Shown here one piece after another: positions 62,931 through 64,000 of a stretch of 64,000 nt of DNA. The notes below the pieces were generated by a model, which made no database searches, had not been told where the DNA came from, and saw nothing but the letters and a program-made list of their open reading frames with translations. The DNA comes from BQJU01 sp964015035 (GTDB lineage Bacteria > Bacteroidota > Bacteroidia > Chitinophagales > Saprospiraceae), in assembly GCA_964015035.1 (NCBI GenBank), contig CAXHCA010000009.1:19632-83631 (forward strand), given 5' to 3'. Within the stretch, counting starts at the first letter, position 1. Every line of letters begins with the position of its first letter. The translations under genes and the position numbers were made by a program.

Positions 62931-63455
62931 ATGATGCCAGACGGAATTAACCCAGAAGGTTTTATTGAATCAGGAAATCTTGAAGACGGAATTGAACTTG
63001 ATACTACTGATTCAATTGATGAAACTGTTTCCAGTTTAGATGAAGTCATTGAGGATACAAAAGCAGATTTATTTGATACACTTGATGATTCAGAAGAAAT
63101 TGACAGTATAAATGAAGTTTTGAATGATTTAGATGTTGAAGTTGACCATAATCTAAACACGTTTGAAATGGCAGAAGATATTGAGACTAATCAATTAGAA
63201 GCTGAATTTATGGCGGAAGACTTAAATGCAGAAGAAAGTGTAGATGAAATTGACTTAGATGACTTCAACGATGAATCAGAAGGTGGAAGCCTTGACGACT
63301 ATGATGATACTGAGTTTGAAGGAGATGCCCTTGATGATTTTGATGTTGAAGCTGATGACTCAGATATTGATGATATTGATTTTGATGACTTGGGGAATGA
63401 CGACTCGGGAGATGATGATTTCGATTTTGATGTTGAAGCATCGGATGACTATTAA
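62931..63455 (+). CDS. Extremely acidic protein, cassette 3 gene 3
   Basis: 174 residues. By my count about 73 are Asp or Glu, with a single Lys and no Arg. The second half is an Asp-rich repeat-like tract (SLDDYDDTEF, DALDDFDVEADDSDIDDIDFDDL). It has no signal peptide, no membrane segment and few aromatic residues. It is likely disordered or Ca-binding; DNA-mimic proteins are also acidic, but those fold compactly, so that is only a speculation. It starts 11 bp after the bPH_2 gene and ends 12 bp before site J4. Confidence 0.7.
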   Translation: MMPDGINPEGFIESGNLEDGIELDTTDSIDETVSSLDEVIEDTKADLFDTLDDSEEIDSINEVLNDLDVEVDHNLNTFEMAEDIETNQLEAEFMAEDLNAEESVDEIDLDDFNDESEGGSLDDYDDTEFEGDALDDFDVEADDSDIDDIDFDDLGNDDSGDDDFDFDVEASDDY

Positions 63456-63467
63456 AAAAGAACACGA

Positions 63468-63535
63468 GAGCAGAACACAGGCTACAACGTCCATGCTCCT
63501 AACGTCGCACGGCGTTTAGCCAAACCGTTGTGCGT
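63468..63535. repeat. attC-like hairpin site J4
   Basis: GAGCAGAAC (63468-63476), ACA, GGCTACAACGTCCATGC (63480-63496), a 10-base loop, GCACGGCGTTTAGCC (63507-63521; pairs with small bulges), AAACC, GTTGTGCGT (63527-63535). GAGCAGAAC is the exact reverse complement of the GTTCTGCTC that opens cassette 3. Confidence 0.8.
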
Positions 63536-63591
63536 CAGCTAAAAAAAGCATCATTGCTCCACAGAAAATCTAAAAAACATCTACAGTATAG

Positions 63592-63955
63592 TTATGAAGG
63601 ATGAAATTTTTCAGGAACAACTTTGAGCATTTCTAAAAAACAATTTTTCCATTGTTTTGCAGACAAACAGACAATTTTGGAATTAAGGTCAACTCCAAAC
63701 TTTTCTGAAATTGACCTAACTTGTTTTTTTCTAAAAATAGACTTCATAGCTGTTTTAACTGTTAAATCAGGTTTTTGTAACATATACGAAACAAAATTTA
63801 AGTACTTAACCTTAAGCCCAATATCTAATGAATTCTGTTTTCTTTCAATTCTCAAAAGTGCTGATTTGACAGTTGGTGGTGGTAAAAAACTTTCAGGATT
63901 TATCTCATACAAGAATTTCAAATCATAATAGGTATGATAAAGTACTGTCAATGGG
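63592..63955 (-). CDS. Erm(F)-like 23S rRNA adenine methyltransferase, 5' part missing
   Basis: About 120 C-terminal residues; the N-terminal SAM-binding half lies beyond the contig end. The visible part (YHTYYDLKFLYEINPESF, LPPPTVKSALLRIERKQ, KSIFRKKQVRSISEKFG, CLSAKQWKNCFLEMLKVV, PEKFHPS) is the RNA-binding end of the RsmA/Erm family. It closely resembles what I remember of Erm(F), including the last residues. Erm enzymes dimethylate A2058 of 23S rRNA and give macrolide-lincosamide-streptogramin B resistance. RsmA is less likely, because its C-terminus differs. The gene is antisense to the other cassette genes. The first five residues of the open frame (MCIRD) are adapter-derived and not protein. 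Confidence 0.8.
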
Positions 63956-64000
63956 CTGTCTCTTATACACATCTGACGCTGCCGACGAAGCCAGGTGTGT
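63956..64000. other. Nextera adapter and index read into the contig end
   Basis: CTGTCTCTTATACACATCT begins at 63956 and the full 33-base Nextera read-1 adapter reverse complement runs to 63988. The 8 bases AGCCAGGT (63989-63996) fit an i5 index and GTGT (63997-64000) the start of the P5 arm. This is library-preparation sequence and not part of the genome. Confidence 0.97.

Larger units (their letters stand above)
58445..63955 (+). mobile_element. Integron-like gene cassette array (no integrase in window)
   Basis: Three complete cassettes, 58445-59525, 59526-61371 and 61372-63527, and a fourth cut by the contig end. Each begins with TT plus seven bases whose reverse complement opens the hairpin that closes the same cassette, as in attC-flanked cassettes. 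Stops lie 2-14 bases before the closing site. The cassettes are clearly more AT-rich than the chromosome to the left. Core boxes (GTTGTGTGC, GTTATCGGC, GTTCTGCTC, GTTGTGCGT) do not obey GTTRRRY. Confidence 0.75.

Noticed and set aside
58401..63535. Interpretation of the hairpins J1-J4 as simple terminators or REP elements
   Set aside because: They have no T-runs, their stems differ from each other in sequence, and the outer boxes pair across a whole cassette rather than with each other, which terminators and REPs do not do.

Overview
This window reads as chromosome of a marine or environmental Bacteroidota, most likely the Saprospiria side (inference). The evidence is several proteins ending in type IX secretion (T9SS) sorting tails, a PorQ homologue, a Rho factor with the long charged insertion typical of the phylum, a GH92 mannosidase, TonB, LytS/LytR regulators, and promoters of the TTTG-N19-TAnnTTTG type. 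It is probably one contig of a shotgun or metagenome assembly: the last 45 bases are Nextera adapter plus index, not genome.

Positions 1-26300 hold ordinary accessory and metabolic genes: an acetyltransferase, a creatininase-family hydrolase, secreted BNR-repeat proteins, an ABC exporter pair, an OmpH-like protein, a lipoprotein TIM-barrel isomerase, a PadR/HAAS-M23 pair, a membrane nucleotide cyclase, a 5-oxoprolinase-like hydantoinase fusion, a TMTC-like TPR protein, an Ldh-family reductase, a class III aminotransferase, a truncated transglutaminase and an epimerase. Positions 26580-34183 are visibly more AT-rich (methyltransferase-TPR, two alpha/beta hydrolase-type enzymes, a LytS/LytR pair). 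Positions 34397-43550 are housekeeping: gcvH, tonB, rpmH, frr, a zinc metallopeptidase, serS and rho. Positions 43792-57738 hold an MscS channel, a T9SS subtilase, a patatin-like lipase, UDP-glucose dehydrogenase, Hsp20, a MORN lipoprotein, PorQ and GH92.

An intergenic family of 60-195 bp inverted-repeat elements is scattered through the window. Ends are GCATGTTTGGAG / CTCCAAACATGC, and longer copies carry a central CTCGGCTSAGCCGAG palindrome. I count seven complete copies, two partial copies and three end fragments, usually just after stop codons. A second, smaller palindrome family (GACAATTTCCGTGAT type) has two copies.

The most striking region is 58401-63955. AT-rich genes with no relation to the rest are laid out as an integron-like cassette array. 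Four hairpin sites separate the genes. For three consecutive cassettes the 9 bases that open the cassette are the exact reverse complement of the 9 bases that open the hairpin closing it (GTTGTGTGC/GCACACAAC, GTTATCGGC/GCCGATAAC, GTTCTGCTC/GAGCAGAAC). This is the geometry of attC-flanked cassettes, but the core bases do not fit the canonical GTTRRRY box and no integrase is present in the window. Cargo: a secreted small protein plus a protein with a HEPN-like R-x4-H motif; a GmrSD-type (DUF262/DUF1524) restriction-like protein; a membrane protein, a bPH-domain protein and an extremely acidic protein; and, in reverse orientation at the contig end, the C-terminal part of an Erm(F)-like 23S rRNA methyltransferase.

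No rRNA, tRNA, CRISPR array or IS transposase was recognised.
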